DNA from: DATBAK01 sp036787815
Lineage (GTDB): Bacteria; Actinomycetota; Acidimicrobiia; IMCC26256; PALSA-610
Length of the DNA: 18,765 nt
Assembly (NCBI GenBank): GCA_036787815.1
Contig: DAIQOP010000047.1
Coordinates: forward strand, 1-18,765
Direction of reading: 5' to 3'
Made by a program: the position numbers and the translations under genes. This document shows, piece after piece, positions 1-6,099 of this stretch (positions are counted from its first letter, which is position 1; the number at the start of each line of letters is the position of its first letter). The notes under the pieces are model-generated. The model had not been told where the DNA came from and made no database searches. It saw nothing but the letters and a program-made list of their open reading frames with translations.

Positions 1-417
1 ATCATTCGTTTCGTCTTGACGATCGCGGTCGTCGCGTTCCTGCTGATGCAGCTCGTGTCGTACCGGATCACCAACCCGGCGACGCGGTCGGAGCCGAAGT
101 GGGATAGCGCGCGCACGCGCCAACTCGCCGTCGTCGCGTGCTACGACTGCCACAGCAACGAGACCACCCATCACTGGTACACGCAGATCGCGCCGCTCTC
201 GTGGTGGACTGTGAACCACGTGCGTGACGGCCGCGCGGCCTTCAACTTCTCCGAGTGGGGCACGAAGCCACAGGAGCTCGGCGACATCTACGAGACCATC
301 TCCAGCGGATCGATGCCGCCCTCGTACTACACGTGGTTCGGGCTCCACCCGGGCGCCAAGCTCAATGCCCAGGAGAAGGCCGAGCTCATCGCGGGCTTGA
401 AGAGATCGTTGCGTTAG
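1..417 (+). CDS. Haem-binding domain protein, 5' partial
   Basis: The reading frame is open to the left edge of the window, so the true start may lie upstream; the first start codon inside the window is TTG at 16. Counted from there the protein has 133 residues. A hydrophobic stretch at residues 1-15 looks like a membrane anchor or signal. It is followed by CYDCH (residues 42-46), a CxxCH site for covalent haem c attachment. Further on come the tryptophan/histidine-rich segment HHWYTQIAPLSWW and a conserved SGSMPPSYY segment. This layout matches the small haem-binding domain family (Pfam Haem_bd), whose members are membrane-anchored with the haem outside the cytoplasm and are probably involved in electron transfer. 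The specific partner is unknown. The gene ends one base before the convergent alpha-toroid gene, with no intergenic DNA between the two stop codons. Confidence 0.8.
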   Translation: MIRFVLTIAVVAFLLMQLVSYRITNPATRSEPKWDSARTRQLAVVACYDCHSNETTHHWYTQIAPLSWWTVNHVRDGRAAFNFSEWGTKPQELGDIYETISSGSMPPSYYTWFGLHPGAKLNAQEKAELIAGLKRSLR

Positions 418-1476
418 CTACGGGCAGGGCTGGCGACCGAGCGGCTTCACCGGGACCCATCCGCGGCGCAGGGCTTCGATCGACTGGGTCGACGCGAAGG
501 TGTTGACGCCGAACGAGTCGTTCGGGCTCGCGATGTGGCCGTCGGGTTGCTGCCGGCTGCGGATCCACACGATCGGCGACACGTACGGGTTCCCCGCGAG
601 GCCGGGATCGACCACATCGCGCCAGCACGCCTTGGTCGGATCGAAGCCGGAGGCGGTGATCGCGACGGTCGCGACGGAGGTGGAGTTCGGGTCGTCGCTC
701 CCGAACGCCTGCCAGGCGCCGGTCGACTGTTGCTGCGCGGCGAGCAGCACCAGCGCGGCGCGCAGCGCGGTATCGGTGGGCGCGACCTGCGCGGCGACGA
801 GTGCCTGGATCGCGAGGCCCGTCGTGTCGATGTCGAGATCGGTGCCCGTCGGGTCGCCGGCGAAGTTCCAGCCGCCGTTGGCCTGCTGCGCGGCGCGGAT
901 GTACGCGACGGTGTTCGCCGGAACCGACCCGGTGAGGAGCCGCAATGCGATCGCGGCGTACAGGGTGGCGTTGAACGCGCCGTAGGAGCCGTCGGGCGCG
1001 GCGGCGGCGTCGATCACCGCATTGAGGTCGACCGACTTGCTGTCGCCGTCGGGATTGAACGATCTCGTCGAGAGCCCGAGCGGCTTCGCGTCGAGGACGA
1101 CGATCTTGGCGGCCTGCCCCGCGTCGATCCCGCCGTCGGCGAGGTTGTCGAGAGCGTGGAGCGCGGTGTGGCCCTTGGTCTTGACCGCCTGCACGGCGGC
1201 GAGCGCGGTCGCCGCGTTCCACTTCTTGGTGGTCTGCGCGTTCTCGGCGATCGCGAGCACGGCATCGGGAGTCTCGAAGCCCGGGAAGCCCGCGACCTCG
1301 AAGCCTCCGTCGGTCTGCTGCTGACCGTCGAGCCAGGTCGTGGCGGTTGCCGCGGCCGCCCGGGCCTTCGGGTCGTTGAAGCCGCTGAAACGGAACGCGC
1401 CCAGGAACAGCGTGGCGCACACCGCACCGACGACCAAGCGCGAACGACCGATGCGCGAACGACGATGACGTCGCAT
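418..1476 (-). CDS. Secreted alpha-toroid (squalene oxidase/transcobalamin-like repeat) protein under B12 riboswitch control
   Basis: The predicted protein has 352 residues. I chose the ATG at 1476 because AGGAGG lies six bases upstream (1483-1488); the frame stays open further upstream, but that part is the riboswitch leader. Residues 1-13 are arginine-rich, followed by a hydrophobic segment (about 14-29) and an alanine-rich stretch, so the protein is probably exported by Sec or Tat. The rest is a string of alpha-helical repeats with QW-like turns: QQQTDGGF (52-59), QQANGGW (197-203), QQQSTGAW (248-255) and QQPDGH (309-314). DIDTTGLAIQAL (215-226) resembles the DTxxxA helix of alpha6/alpha6 barrels. 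This fold is shared by squalene cyclases, prenyltransferases and the cobalamin carriers transcobalamin and intrinsic factor. The DxDD cyclase motif is not seen, and neither is a C-terminal DUF4430-like domain. Together with the riboswitch, I infer an extracytoplasmic B12-binding or B12-dependent function rather than terpene chemistry. The gene appears monocistronic. Confidence 0.75.
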   Translation of the reverse strand: MRRHRRSRIGRSRLVVGAVCATLFLGAFRFSGFNDPKARAAAATATTWLDGQQQTDGGFEVAGFPGFETPDAVLAIAENAQTTKKWNAATALAAVQAVKTKGHTALHALDNLADGGIDAGQAAKIVVLDAKPLGLSTRSFNPDGDSKSVDLNAVIDAAAAPDGSYGAFNATLYAAIALRLLTGSVPANTVAYIRAAQQANGGWNFAGDPTGTDLDIDTTGLAIQALVAAQVAPTDTALRAALVLLAAQQQSTGAWQAFGSDDPNSTSVATVAITASGFDPTKACWRDVVDPGLAGNPYVSPIVWIRSRQQPDGHIASPNDSFGVNTFASTQSIEALRRGWVPVKPLGRQPCP

Positions 1477-1482
1477 GACTGA

Positions 1483-1559
1483 CCTCCTCGGCCCCTCACC
1501 TCGAGGGCCATTGCCGTCGCACCAGGCGACTCGGATGAGTTCACCGGCGGTTACCGGTG
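1483..1559 (-). promoter_or_regulatory. Riboswitch expression platform and ribosome binding site
   Basis: Between the aptamer and the start codon the transcript can form two hairpins. The first is CACCGG/CCGGTG with a six-base loop (1559-1542). The second is GGCCCTC/GAGGGGCC (1509-1490), which has one bulged base and ends immediately before the AGGAGG ribosome binding site (1488-1483). There is no U-run after either hairpin, so translational control is more likely than transcription termination. Which alternative pairing hides the ribosome binding site was not worked out. Confidence 0.5.
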
Positions 1560-1564
1560 GAGCC

Positions 1565-1675
1565 GAGCGGGTGATCTGGCTCACGCCGGACGGGCCGGCG
1601 ATCACAGTTGCGGGTCAGCGTCGGGATCGCACCGAACTTCCCCCGCGAGGCTCGCCGGCACCCTATCCGTTGGAG
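1565..1675 (-). promoter_or_regulatory. Cobalamin (B12) riboswitch aptamer
   Basis: Reading the minus strand, this stretch holds the conserved blocks of the cobalamin riboswitch in the right order. GGGTGCC comes first (1663-1657). A GGGGGAAGTTCGGTGCGA-type block follows. Then comes the B12 box GCTGACCCGCAACTGT (1619-1604), essentially a consensus match. The 3' block GTGAGCCAGATCACCCGC ends near 1567, matching the usual GTCAGGATACCTGCC-like segment. The aptamer starts about 190 bases and ends about 90 bases before the ATG at 1476. In this family, binding of adenosyl- or other cobalamin to the leader RNA normally turns expression off, so the downstream gene should be made when B12 is low. The exact P1 ends are not resolved by eye. 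Confidence 0.9.
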
Positions 1676-1690
1676 GTGGGGGTCGCCCAG

Positions 1691-1696
1691 TAGCGT
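1691..1696 (+). promoter_or_regulatory. Candidate -10 box for the small lipoprotein gene
   Basis: TAGCGT fits the actinobacterial TANNNT -10 pattern and lies eight bases before the GTG at 1705, so transcription could start at or next to the start codon. There is no Shine-Dalgarno sequence before this GTG, which fits a leaderless transcript. No good -35 box is visible. The site lies just outside the 5' end of the divergent riboswitch leader. Confidence 0.35.
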
Positions 1697-1704
1697 CGAG
1701 AGCC

Positions 1705-2040
1705 GTGAGACGCAGCGTCGCAGCCGCCATCGTGGGTGTCGCGCTCGTCACCGGCGCGTGCAGCACCCCGGTGTACACGAGCGATGCGGCCGTGCGCGAC
1801 CTCGAGCGCCAGTCCCACCTCACCCACACCCAGGCCACCTGCATCGTCACCGCGATCAGGCGCCACTTCGAGGACGAGATCAAGTCGAAGCAGCGGGCCA
1901 ACAACCTGAGCGCGCTCCCGGCCGACCGGCTCAAGCTCGAGATCGACGACGCCCTCGCGACGTTGCGGGAGCCGACCGGGCCCGACGAGCTCGCCGCCCG
2001 GAACGCGATCTCCCGCTGCGCCCCGAATGCGCTCAAGTGA
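1705..2040 (+). CDS. Small putative lipoprotein
   Basis: The 111-residue protein begins with a short positively charged n-region and a hydrophobic core. These end in VTGAC (Cys19), an acceptable lipobox, so it is probably a lipid-anchored extracytoplasmic protein. The mature part (about 92 residues) is charged and predicted helical, with two further cysteines in the contexts HTQATCIV and ISRCAP that could form a disulfide. I do not recognise the family and assign no function. The GTG start at 1705 is the only one giving a full signal peptide. The gene is divergent from the B12-controlled gene, whose leader begins close by, and convergent with pyrE, with a shared hairpin between their ends. 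Confidence 0.7.
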   Translation: MRRSVAAAIVGVALVTGACSTPVYTSDAAVRDLERQSHLTHTQATCIVTAIRRHFEDEIKSKQRANNLSALPADRLKLEIDDALATLREPTGPDELAARNAISRCAPNALK

Positions 2041-2042
2041 CG

Positions 2043-2074
2043 GAGCCCGCCGCGGGTCTCCCTCGGGCGGGCTC
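2043..2074. terminator. Hairpin between convergent lipoprotein and pyrE genes
   Basis: GAGCCCGCC (2043-2051) pairs perfectly with GGCGGGCTC (2066-2074), a nine-base-pair GC stem with a 14-base loop. It starts three bases after the lipoprotein stop and touches the pyrE stop codon. No U-run follows on either strand, so at best this is a GC-hairpin type of bidirectional terminator. Confidence 0.45.
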
Positions 2075-2600
2075 AGCTCGCCGGGGGCAGCAACTCGGTC
2101 ATGGTGAACAGCGGGTCGAGGGTGAGGCCGGCCGCCGCGAGGTTCTCGCGTCCGCCTGACTCCCGGTCGATCACGCACACCACCCGGTCGAGCACCGCGC
2201 CCTCGGCCCGGAGCGCCTTCGCCGCGTCGAGGATCGCGCCGCCCGAGGTCACGACGTCTTCCACGATGAGGAGGCGCCGCCCCGCCAACTCGCCACCCTC
2301 GGCCAGCCGGCACGTGCCGTAGGTCTTCGCGACCTTCCGCACGAACAGGGCCGGGAGCCCCGTGACCTGGGAGAGCATCGTCGCGAGCGGCACCCCCCCG
2401 AGCTCGAGCCCCGCGAGGGCCTCGATCCCGGCGGGAACGGCGGGCGCGGTGGCCTCGGCGATCGCCCGGAGGAGGCCGGGATCCGACTCGAACCGGTACT
2501 TGTCGAAGTACTCGTGACTCACCACGCCCGACCGGAGGGTGAACTCTCCGGTGAGGTGCGAGGAGGCGTAGATGCGGTGGGCGAGCTCGGCGCGATCCAT
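2073..2600 (-). CDS. pyrE: Orotate phosphoribosyltransferase
   Basis: This 175-residue protein has the usual length of bacterial OPRTases. It makes orotidine 5'-monophosphate from orotate and PRPP in pyrimidine synthesis, in the cytoplasm. The phosphoribosyltransferase PRPP-binding motif LLIVEDVVTSGGA is at residues 110-122. The RKVAKTYG segment at 88-95 is the mobile-loop region, and the N-terminal SGVVSHEYFDKYRFESDP segment matches the family's conserved SG...YFD..R start. I chose ATG at 2600; a GTG three codons upstream (2609) is possible. Neither has a Shine-Dalgarno sequence, and a TANNNT box seven bases before the ATG suggests a leaderless message. The gene stands alone rather than in a pyr operon. 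Confidence 0.93.
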   Translation of the reverse strand: MDRAELAHRIYASSHLTGEFTLRSGVVSHEYFDKYRFESDPGLLRAIAEATAPAVPAGIEALAGLELGGVPLATMLSQVTGLPALFVRKVAKTYGTCRLAEGGELAGRRLLIVEDVVTSGGAILDAAKALRAEGAVLDRVVCVIDRESGGRENLAAAGLTLDPLFTMTELLPPAS

Positions 2601-2607
2601 GGTCGGC

Positions 2608-2613
2608 ACGCTA
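2608..2613 (-). promoter_or_regulatory. Candidate leaderless promoter -10 box of pyrE
   Basis: On the minus strand TAGCGT is followed by exactly seven bases and then the ATG at 2600. This spacing would put the transcription start on the A of the start codon. It explains the lack of a ribosome binding site before pyrE. A -35 box is not evident. Confidence 0.45.
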
Positions 2614-2638
2614 CGCCGGACGGATCGGGCCCGAGCCG

Positions 2639-2667
2639 TTGACCCGGCGTCCCGGCAGTCGTACCCT
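2639..2667 (+). promoter_or_regulatory. Sigma-70-type promoter of candidate small RNA
   Basis: TTGACC (2639-2644) and TACCCT (2662-2667) are separated by exactly 17 bases. This is the best -35/-10 pair I found in the window. The expected start is about 2674. No open reading frame with a ribosome binding site follows on this strand, while a strong terminator lies about 115 bases downstream. Confidence 0.5.
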
Positions 2668-2673
2668 GCGGCC

Positions 2674-2823
2674 TGGCAGGAGTTGGGGCAGACCGCGTCG
2701 GTCGATTGAAACGGTGCGGTCGGGCCGGAGAATGCTTGGCCGTCGACGGTGCGCTCGGGGGGGCTCGCCGTCCGGCCTTGCGACACGGGGAGGGCGCCGA
2801 AAGGCGCCCTCCCCGCTTCTTTG
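2674..2823 (+). ncRNA. Candidate structured small RNA (no family recognised)
   Basis: A roughly 150-base transcript is bounded by a good promoter and an intrinsic terminator, in the gap upstream of pyrE. The sequence can fold into a chain of hairpins. GACCGC pairs with GCGGTC near 2701-2731. GGCCGGA (about 2734-2740) pairs perfectly with TCCGGCC, and this arm encloses an inner stem GACGGTGCGC/GCTCGCCGTC with a G-rich loop. The terminator stem comes last. No start codon with a plausible ribosome binding site and no protein-like frame is seen. It does not carry the SRP RNA tetraloop region, tmRNA or RNase P signatures. On the minus strand it would be pyrE upstream DNA. A trans-acting regulatory RNA is the natural guess, but the function is unknown. 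Confidence 0.45.
2787..2822 (+). terminator. Intrinsic terminator of the candidate small RNA
   Basis: GGGGAGGGCGCC (2787-2798) and GGCGCCCTCCCC (2803-2814) form a perfect 12-base-pair stem around a GAAA tetraloop, followed on the plus strand by GCTTCTTT. The T-rich tail exists only in this direction. It is therefore oriented for a plus-strand transcript and not for the minus-strand gene that ends at 2831. Confidence 0.75.
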
Positions 2824-2830
2824 CCGGCTC

Positions 2831-2974
2831 CTAGCGGGCGATGCCGAGGCGGGCGGCCAACGCCGCGTGGTCGGTGGGGGTGAGCACCGAGCTCACGAGG
2901 CCCCAGACGCCGGCGAACACCTCGGCCGGTGCGCCTGCCTGCATCCCGCCGAGCAGCTCGGCCCGGTCGTCGAG
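2831..2974 (-). pseudogene. Orphan 3' end of a hemerythrin-like (HHE) gene
   Basis: In the frame ending with TAG at 2831-2833 the last 47 codons read as a coherent protein tail: LDDRAELLGGMQAGAPAEVF, then AGVWGLVSSVLTPTDHAALA, then ARLGIAR. This resembles, from memory, the C-terminal region of actinobacterial hemerythrin-domain proteins, which often end in a similar GMxAGAPxExFxGxWxLxxxVL helix pair. It has no start codon or upstream body. Immediately before it the DNA switches to the coding sequence of the delta-60 repeat gene in another frame. The fragment is therefore either the remnant of a deletion or an assembly join. The family match is by eye only. Confidence 0.5.
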
Positions 2975-3879
2975 GCAACGACCTTCTTGTCGGGCTGGAG
3001 GAGCAGGGTGTACCCGGCTCCGCCGTTGCCGACGGCCGCGGTCGCGACGCCGTCGCCGTCCCAGGTGGGGTCGAGCACGCCGGCCGCGGTCATGCGGGCA
3101 GTCGCGAACGCGGTGCCCGACGATCCGCCGAGGAGGATCTTGCCGTCAGGCTGCACCGCGATTGAGCGCAGGCTGTCGAAGGTGCTGAGCTTGGTGGTCG
3201 GCACCTCGGCCTTGCCGTCGCCGCTGAAGGTCGGATCGAGCACTCCCGAGTTCGTGAGGGCGAGCAGCGTCCATTCGTTGGCGAAGTTGCCGCCGACGTC
3301 CTGCGACGCGGCGACGAGGATGCGATTGCCGCTCACGGCGACGCCGCCCGCACGGTCGTGGTTGCCCATGTCGACGACCGCGATCCCGTCGCCGCCGCCG
3401 AACGTGGTGTCGAGGGCCCCGGTCGGGGTGAGCCGGATCACGTCGACGTCGGACTCGTCGACCGGGTCGGTGGTGGCGCCGTAGCCGCTGACCAGGATGC
3501 GCCCGGTGGAGTCGATCGCGAGGCCGCGCTGGGCCTCGTACGCCGGCATCGCGTTGAACTTCGTGACGCCCGCGGTGCCGAACGTCGGGTCGAGGTCGCC
3601 CGAGGTCGTGTAGCGGGCGACGTAGGTGCCGATCTTCGCCGCGCTCGCATCGTCGAACGCGCCGACGCCCGCGACGACGAGCTTGCCGTCGGGCTGGAAC
3701 GCGGTGGCGGTCGCGCTTGCGCTGCCGGTGGGCGCCGTGGCGATGCCGTCGGCGGAGAAGCCCGGGTCGAGGTCGCCGCTCGCGGCGCCCGCGGCGGTCG
3801 CGGGCACTGCGGCAAGCGTGGCGAGCAGCGCGCTGCACGCGACGGCTCTGAACATCAGTGCGGAGGAACGGGGGAACAT
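2893..3879 (-). CDS. Secreted delta-60 repeat protein, 3' end disrupted
   Basis: The open frame has 328 residues. ATG at 3879 was chosen because an AAGGAAGG ribosome binding site lies seven bases upstream. Residues 10-34 form a signal peptide with an alanine-rich end. The mature part has five regularly spaced GxLDPTF-like motifs at about 35, 94, 154, 212 and 267. They alternate with QPDGKLVVAG-type strands (62-71, 243-252), the signature of the delta-60 repeat, which is probably a beta-propeller-like extracytoplasmic domain of unknown function. After LLLQPDKKVVA (residues 292-302) the frame stops looking like this family, and its last 26 residues are low-quality sequence that encodes a different protein in another frame (2831-2974). 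The gene is thus probably truncated and has lost further repeats. Confidence 0.75.
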   Translation of the reverse strand: MFPRSSALMFRAVACSALLATLAAVPATAAGAASGDLDPGFSADGIATAPTGSASATATAFQPDGKLVVAGVGAFDDASAAKIGTYVARYTTSGDLDPTFGTAGVTKFNAMPAYEAQRGLAIDSTGRILVSGYGATTDPVDESDVDVIRLTPTGALDTTFGGGDGIAVVDMGNHDRAGGVAVSGNRILVAASQDVGGNFANEWTLLALTNSGVLDPTFSGDGKAEVPTTKLSTFDSLRSIAVQPDGKILLGGSSGTAFATARMTAAGVLDPTWDGDGVATAAVGNGGAGYTLLLQPDKKVVASTTGPSCSAGCRQAHRPRCSPASGAS

Positions 3880-4004
3880 GTCGAGACCTTCCTTGTGAGT
3901 GGGTGACACGACGATCATCCGTGACCGCGCGCCGGCCCGCTCTTGAAAGGTGCGTGCGCGAACGCTGAGAACTCGCCAACTCCCGCGGCGCGTCGGTCTC
4001 GGCG

Positions 4005-4511
4005 CTACCAGTCCCGATCGAGCATGCGCTGCATGAGCACGAGATCGAGGCGCCGCCCGAACTTCTCGCCGATCTCGGGCATGCGGGCGACCTCGAAGAA
4101 GCCGACGCGCTCGTGGAACCGGATCGATCCGATGTTCGCGGCGTCGATGCCGGCGACCATCACGTGCTTGCCCTCGCTCCGCGCTCGGTCGACGAGCGCT
4201 TCGACGAGCGCGCGGCCGATGCCGCGTCCCCAGCGGTCTTCGCGCACGTGGATCGAGTGCTCGACGGTGTGGCGGTATCCCGGCCAGCGGGTCGAGTCGC
4301 GGAAATCGCCGTAAGTCGCCCACCCGAGAACCTCGGTGCCGTCGGCGGCGACCAACGCGGGGCGCCCGGCCGCCCGCTGCCCGGCGAGCCACTCCTCGCG
4401 CTCGGAGACGGTGTGCAGCGTCTCCGTCCACTCGTGGGTCGTCGTCTCCAGCAACGCGTTGTAGATCACCGTGATCTGCGGCAGGTCGCCGACCGTCGCG
4501 TCGCGGATCAT
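4005..4511 (-). CDS. GNAT acetyltransferase, phosphinothricin acetyltransferase-like
   Basis: This 168-residue single-domain GNAT enzyme (169 if the GTG at 4514 is used) transfers an acetyl group from acetyl-CoA to an amine. It starts MIRDATVGDLPQITVIYN, typical of the PAT/YncA branch. The acetyl-CoA pyrophosphate-binding turn RWGRGIGRAL is near residues 93-102. The EHSIHV strand before it, and the ANIGSIRFHERVGFFEVAR segment near 126-144, are also family hallmarks. The natural substrate cannot be told; phosphinothricin, methionine derivatives or another small amine are possible. It begins only about 10 bases after the end of the acyl-CoA synthetase gene and is probably the last gene of that operon. 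No strong ribosome binding site is visible, so translational coupling is likely. Confidence 0.85.
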   Translation of the reverse strand: MIRDATVGDLPQITVIYNALLETTTHEWTETLHTVSEREEWLAGQRAAGRPALVAADGTEVLGWATYGDFRDSTRWPGYRHTVEHSIHVREDRWGRGIGRALVEALVDRARSEGKHVMVAGIDAANIGSIRFHERVGFFEVARMPEIGEKFGRRLDLVLMQRMLDRDW

Positions 4512-4521
4512 CACGCGTGGC

Positions 4522-6087
4522 TCAGACGATCCGCGATTCGTGCCGGCCCCAGTAGCGGTCGCGCAGCAGGCGCTTGTAGAGCTTGCCCGTCGGCTGGCGC
4601 GGAAGCTCGCGCTCGAAGTCGATCGTGCGCGGGCACTTGTAGTGCGCGAGGTGGGCGCGGCAGTAGTCGAGCAGTTCCCGCTCGAGGTCGGGTCCGGCTT
4701 CGGCCCAGTCGATCGGCTGCACGACCGCCTTCACCTCTTCACCCATCTCCGCGTTCGGCACCCCGAACACCGCGACGTCGAACACCTTGGGGTGGTCGAC
4801 GAGCACGTTCTCCGCCTCCTGCGGGTAGATGTTGACCCCGCCCGACACGATCATGAACGTCGTGCGGTCGGTGAGGAAGAGATAGCCGTCGTCGTCGAGG
4901 TAGCCCATGTCGCCGACCGTCGACCAGCCCCGGTCGTTCATCGAGTCGCGCGTCTTCTCCGCGTCCTTGTGGTATTCGAAGCCCGCGCGATCGGGCGGCG
5001 GCTCGAACCAGACCACGCCGATCTCGCCGGGCGGGAGCAGCCGCCCGCTGGCGTCGTCGACGATATGGATCGGTCCGAGCATGCTGCGCCCGACCGAACC
5101 GGGGTGCGCGAGCCACTGCTCGCTGTCGATGATCGTCGCGCCCGCGCCTTCGGTCGCCGAGTAGTACTCCATGATGATCGGGCCCCACCACGCGATCATC
5201 CGCTGCTTCACCTCGACGGGGCAGGGCGCGGCTGCGTGCACCGCGACCCGATGCGACGAGAGGTCGTGGCGGTTGCGCTCTTCGTCGGTGAGCTTCCACA
5301 TCCGCACGAACATGGTCGGCACCCATTGGCTGTGGGTGATGCGGTAGCGCTCGATGTATTCGAGCGCGAGCGCGGGATCGAACTGCTCCATCACGACGAC
5401 GGTGGCGCCGAGCCGCAGGCTGCTCATGCAGTAGAAGAGCGGGGCCGAGTGGTACAGGGGCGCGGGCGAGAGATACACGGTCGTCTCGTCGAAGCCGAAG
5501 ACGTTGGTCATCGCTGCGAGCTGTGCCGGTGTCGTGCCGATCGGGGTGCGCTCGATGAGGTGCTTGATGCCCTTCGGGCGCCCGGTCGTGCCCGACGAGT
5601 AGAGCATCGGGCTGCCCTCGAGCTCTTCGGCGAGCGGCGTGGCCGGGAACGCCGCGATCGCGTCGTCGTAATCGACGTAGCCGGGGATCGCACCTGCATG
5701 CGCGCCGCCGACCGCGAGCCGGATCGTCACGCGCGGCATCCGGTCGACGAGCTGCTCGGCGACGGCGCGTGTCGCGTCGGAGACGACGATCGCCTGCGCG
5801 TCGCAGTCGTCGATGATGTACGCGGCCTCGTCCGCGGTGAAGTGCCAGTTGAGCGCCGTGTAGAACAGCCCCGAACGTTGCGCGGCCCAGCACACCTCGA
5901 GGTAGCGCGGGTTGTTGTCCATGAGCACGGCGATGTGGTCGCCGAAGCGCAGGCCCGCGTCCCAGAGCAGTTGCGCGAGCTGGTTGGAACGATCGTTCAG
6001 CTCGCGATACGTGACGACGTCACCGGTCGCCGCCATGACGACGGCCGGCTTGTCGGGTGTGCTCGCCGCGTGGAGCCCAGGCCACAT
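4522..6087 (-). CDS. Acyl-CoA synthetase (AMP-forming), FadD-like
   Basis: This 521-residue enzyme of the ANL superfamily activates a carboxylic acid as acyl-adenylate and transfers it to CoA in the cytoplasm. The core motifs are present in order. The P-loop YSSGTTGRPKG is at 163-173 and YYSATEG at 308-314. GWSTVGDMGYLDDDGYLFLT (387-406) includes the ATP-ribose aspartate (Asp393), followed by Arg408. The C-terminal PTGKLYKR (499-506) carries the adenylation lysine Lys502. Nothing appears to be missing. Chain length or aromatic specificity cannot be read by eye. It follows the alcohol dehydrogenase with a 12-base gap, which suggests co-transcription and a joint role in oxidising an alcohol or aldehyde-derived acid, or in lipid or steroid degradation. 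Confidence 0.92.
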   Translation of the reverse strand: MWPGLHAASTPDKPAVVMAATGDVVTYRELNDRSNQLAQLLWDAGLRFGDHIAVLMDNNPRYLEVCWAAQRSGLFYTALNWHFTADEAAYIIDDCDAQAIVVSDATRAVAEQLVDRMPRVTIRLAVGGAHAGAIPGYVDYDDAIAAFPATPLAEELEGSPMLYSSGTTGRPKGIKHLIERTPIGTTPAQLAAMTNVFGFDETTVYLSPAPLYHSAPLFYCMSSLRLGATVVVMEQFDPALALEYIERYRITHSQWVPTMFVRMWKLTDEERNRHDLSSHRVAVHAAAPCPVEVKQRMIAWWGPIIMEYYSATEGAGATIIDSEQWLAHPGSVGRSMLGPIHIVDDASGRLLPPGEIGVVWFEPPPDRAGFEYHKDAEKTRDSMNDRGWSTVGDMGYLDDDGYLFLTDRTTFMIVSGGVNIYPQEAENVLVDHPKVFDVAVFGVPNAEMGEEVKAVVQPIDWAEAGPDLERELLDYCRAHLAHYKCPRTIDFERELPRQPTGKLYKRLLRDRYWGRHESRIV

Positions 6088-6099
6088 GCCCGAGCCCGG

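Noticed and set aside
2674..2823. The pyrE upstream RNA read on the minus strand as a 6C-type RNA because of a C6 loop
   Set aside because: Only one hairpin has a C-run and the promoter and terminator are oriented for the plus strand.
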